A stretch of 64,000 bases of DNA from Hevea brasiliensis (Eukaryota; Streptophyta; Magnoliopsida; Malpighiales; Euphorbiaceae), in assembly GCF_030052815.1 (NCBI RefSeq), contig NC_079502.1:8305481-8369480 (forward strand). The letters run 5' to 3'. This document shows, in pieces, positions 63,387 through 64,000 of this stretch (position 1 is the stretch's first letter; each line of letters opens with the position of its first letter). The translations under genes were made by a program, and so were the position numbers. The notes under the pieces are model-generated. The model worked only from the letters and a program-made list of their open reading frames with translations. It had not been told where the DNA came from and did not search any database.

Positions 63387-64000
63387 TCTGCATGAAAACT
63401 GTTGATAAGGGGACGAAAAAAAAGGGTGGTGATTATAGTGGAAAGGTTCTAAAAATTGATTCAGTTCTGTTACTCTACTATTTTTAAGCTAGAAAGACTT
63501 TAGAAACCAGTTTTCTAAAGTATTTTCTTTGAAGAAGTGTTGGACAATGGAACTCTTGATTTCCAGTTCGTTCATTGCTTTGTGATACCCTTTCTTAAGT
63601 TTCAATTCTGTTTTCATCACCTTTATATCCACTTTTATTTTCTGAGCTCAATCTCATTCATTGTCATTCAGGCTCGATTACATGCTAGTTAGGCATTCGT
63701 CATTTTAAGGCAAGCATTAATCTTCAGACTATTAGCACGCAACTCTGCAACCTTCACGACTCCATAGTTAGTTCAATAGGTTCAACTTCCTGCAGGTGAG
63801 TGTCTGAACCATTGCCCTATCCGGTGTTCGTCTTTATTTTCTTTTTATTTATGCTCGTAATTTTCGTTAAAGTTTGTCTTGTGTCAGAAGGTCCCACGTA
63901 GGTGGTTATTCTCATGAGTTTATCTTTTGATACAACAGTTCATGTTATTTATTTATTCTTGGTCTTTATTTATCTCCCAGCGCGGGTGTTTGGGTTACGG
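63387..64000 (+). other. Leader-like non-coding sequence running off the window
   Basis: No gene. It is likely untranslated retroelement sequence downstream of the TATA box at 63379. No PBS was recognised before the window ends. Confidence 0.4.

Overview
This looks like nuclear DNA of a dicot plant. The background is very AT-rich, genes have short exons with GT–AG introns, and the intergenic space is dominated by LTR retrotransposons and MITEs. A woody Malpighiales species (Euphorbiaceae-like) is my guess from the overall look; the sequence does not prove it. I see no prokaryotic operon, CRISPR array or obvious new defence-type system. The strongest content is five intact, well-supported plant genes and a readable history of nested, decayed transposons.

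Genes, left to right. (1) 2767–4921 (+), a secreted/membrane DOMON–cytochrome b561 protein, 3 exons. (2) 12699–12923 (+), an unassigned 74-codon ORF. (3) 14151–15799 (−), a RABA5-type Rab GTPase, 2 exons. (4) 17168–20438 (−), a divergent cytosolic asparaginyl-tRNA synthetase of the SYNC2/NS2 type, 8 exons, with unusual class II motifs. (5) 25172–25904 (+), an EPFL9/STOMAGEN stomatal-density peptide precursor, 3 exons. (6) 54869–55946 (+), a dCTP pyrophosphatase 1-like (MazG-fold) protein, 2 exons. These genes are functionally unrelated; nothing suggests a cluster.

Transposons. One Ty3/Gypsy family with LTRs of about 2.6 kb (chromodomain at the pol end, so chromovirus, probably Tekay/Del) is present as a reversed fragment (65–1437), a solo LTR (8038–10679, TSD ATTAT) and a full-length dead element (37007–49132, TSD GATTA). 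A further solo LTR of the same family (37972–39807, TSD AATTT) sits inside the 5' LTR of the full-length element. A second family left a 3.1 kb solo LTR (49597–52726, TSD AGCTG). A 521-bp hAT-type MITE lies at 57483–58003 (8-bp TSD). A deletion-derived Tat/Ogre-like remnant lies on the minus strand at about 34.1–35.1 kb.

The last 5 kb (59.2–64.0) is the least conventional part. Two minus-strand ORFs sit behind related TATA promoter cassettes. One is a decayed 'putative gypsy-type transposon' (PF04195-like) gene; the other is an unrecognised 140-aa ORF. Beside it is a 49-bp tandem array carrying a repeated hairpin, and a plus-strand TATA follows. I read this as the antisense-ORF/LTR part of a large Tat-lineage retroelement that continues past the window; that reading is inference.
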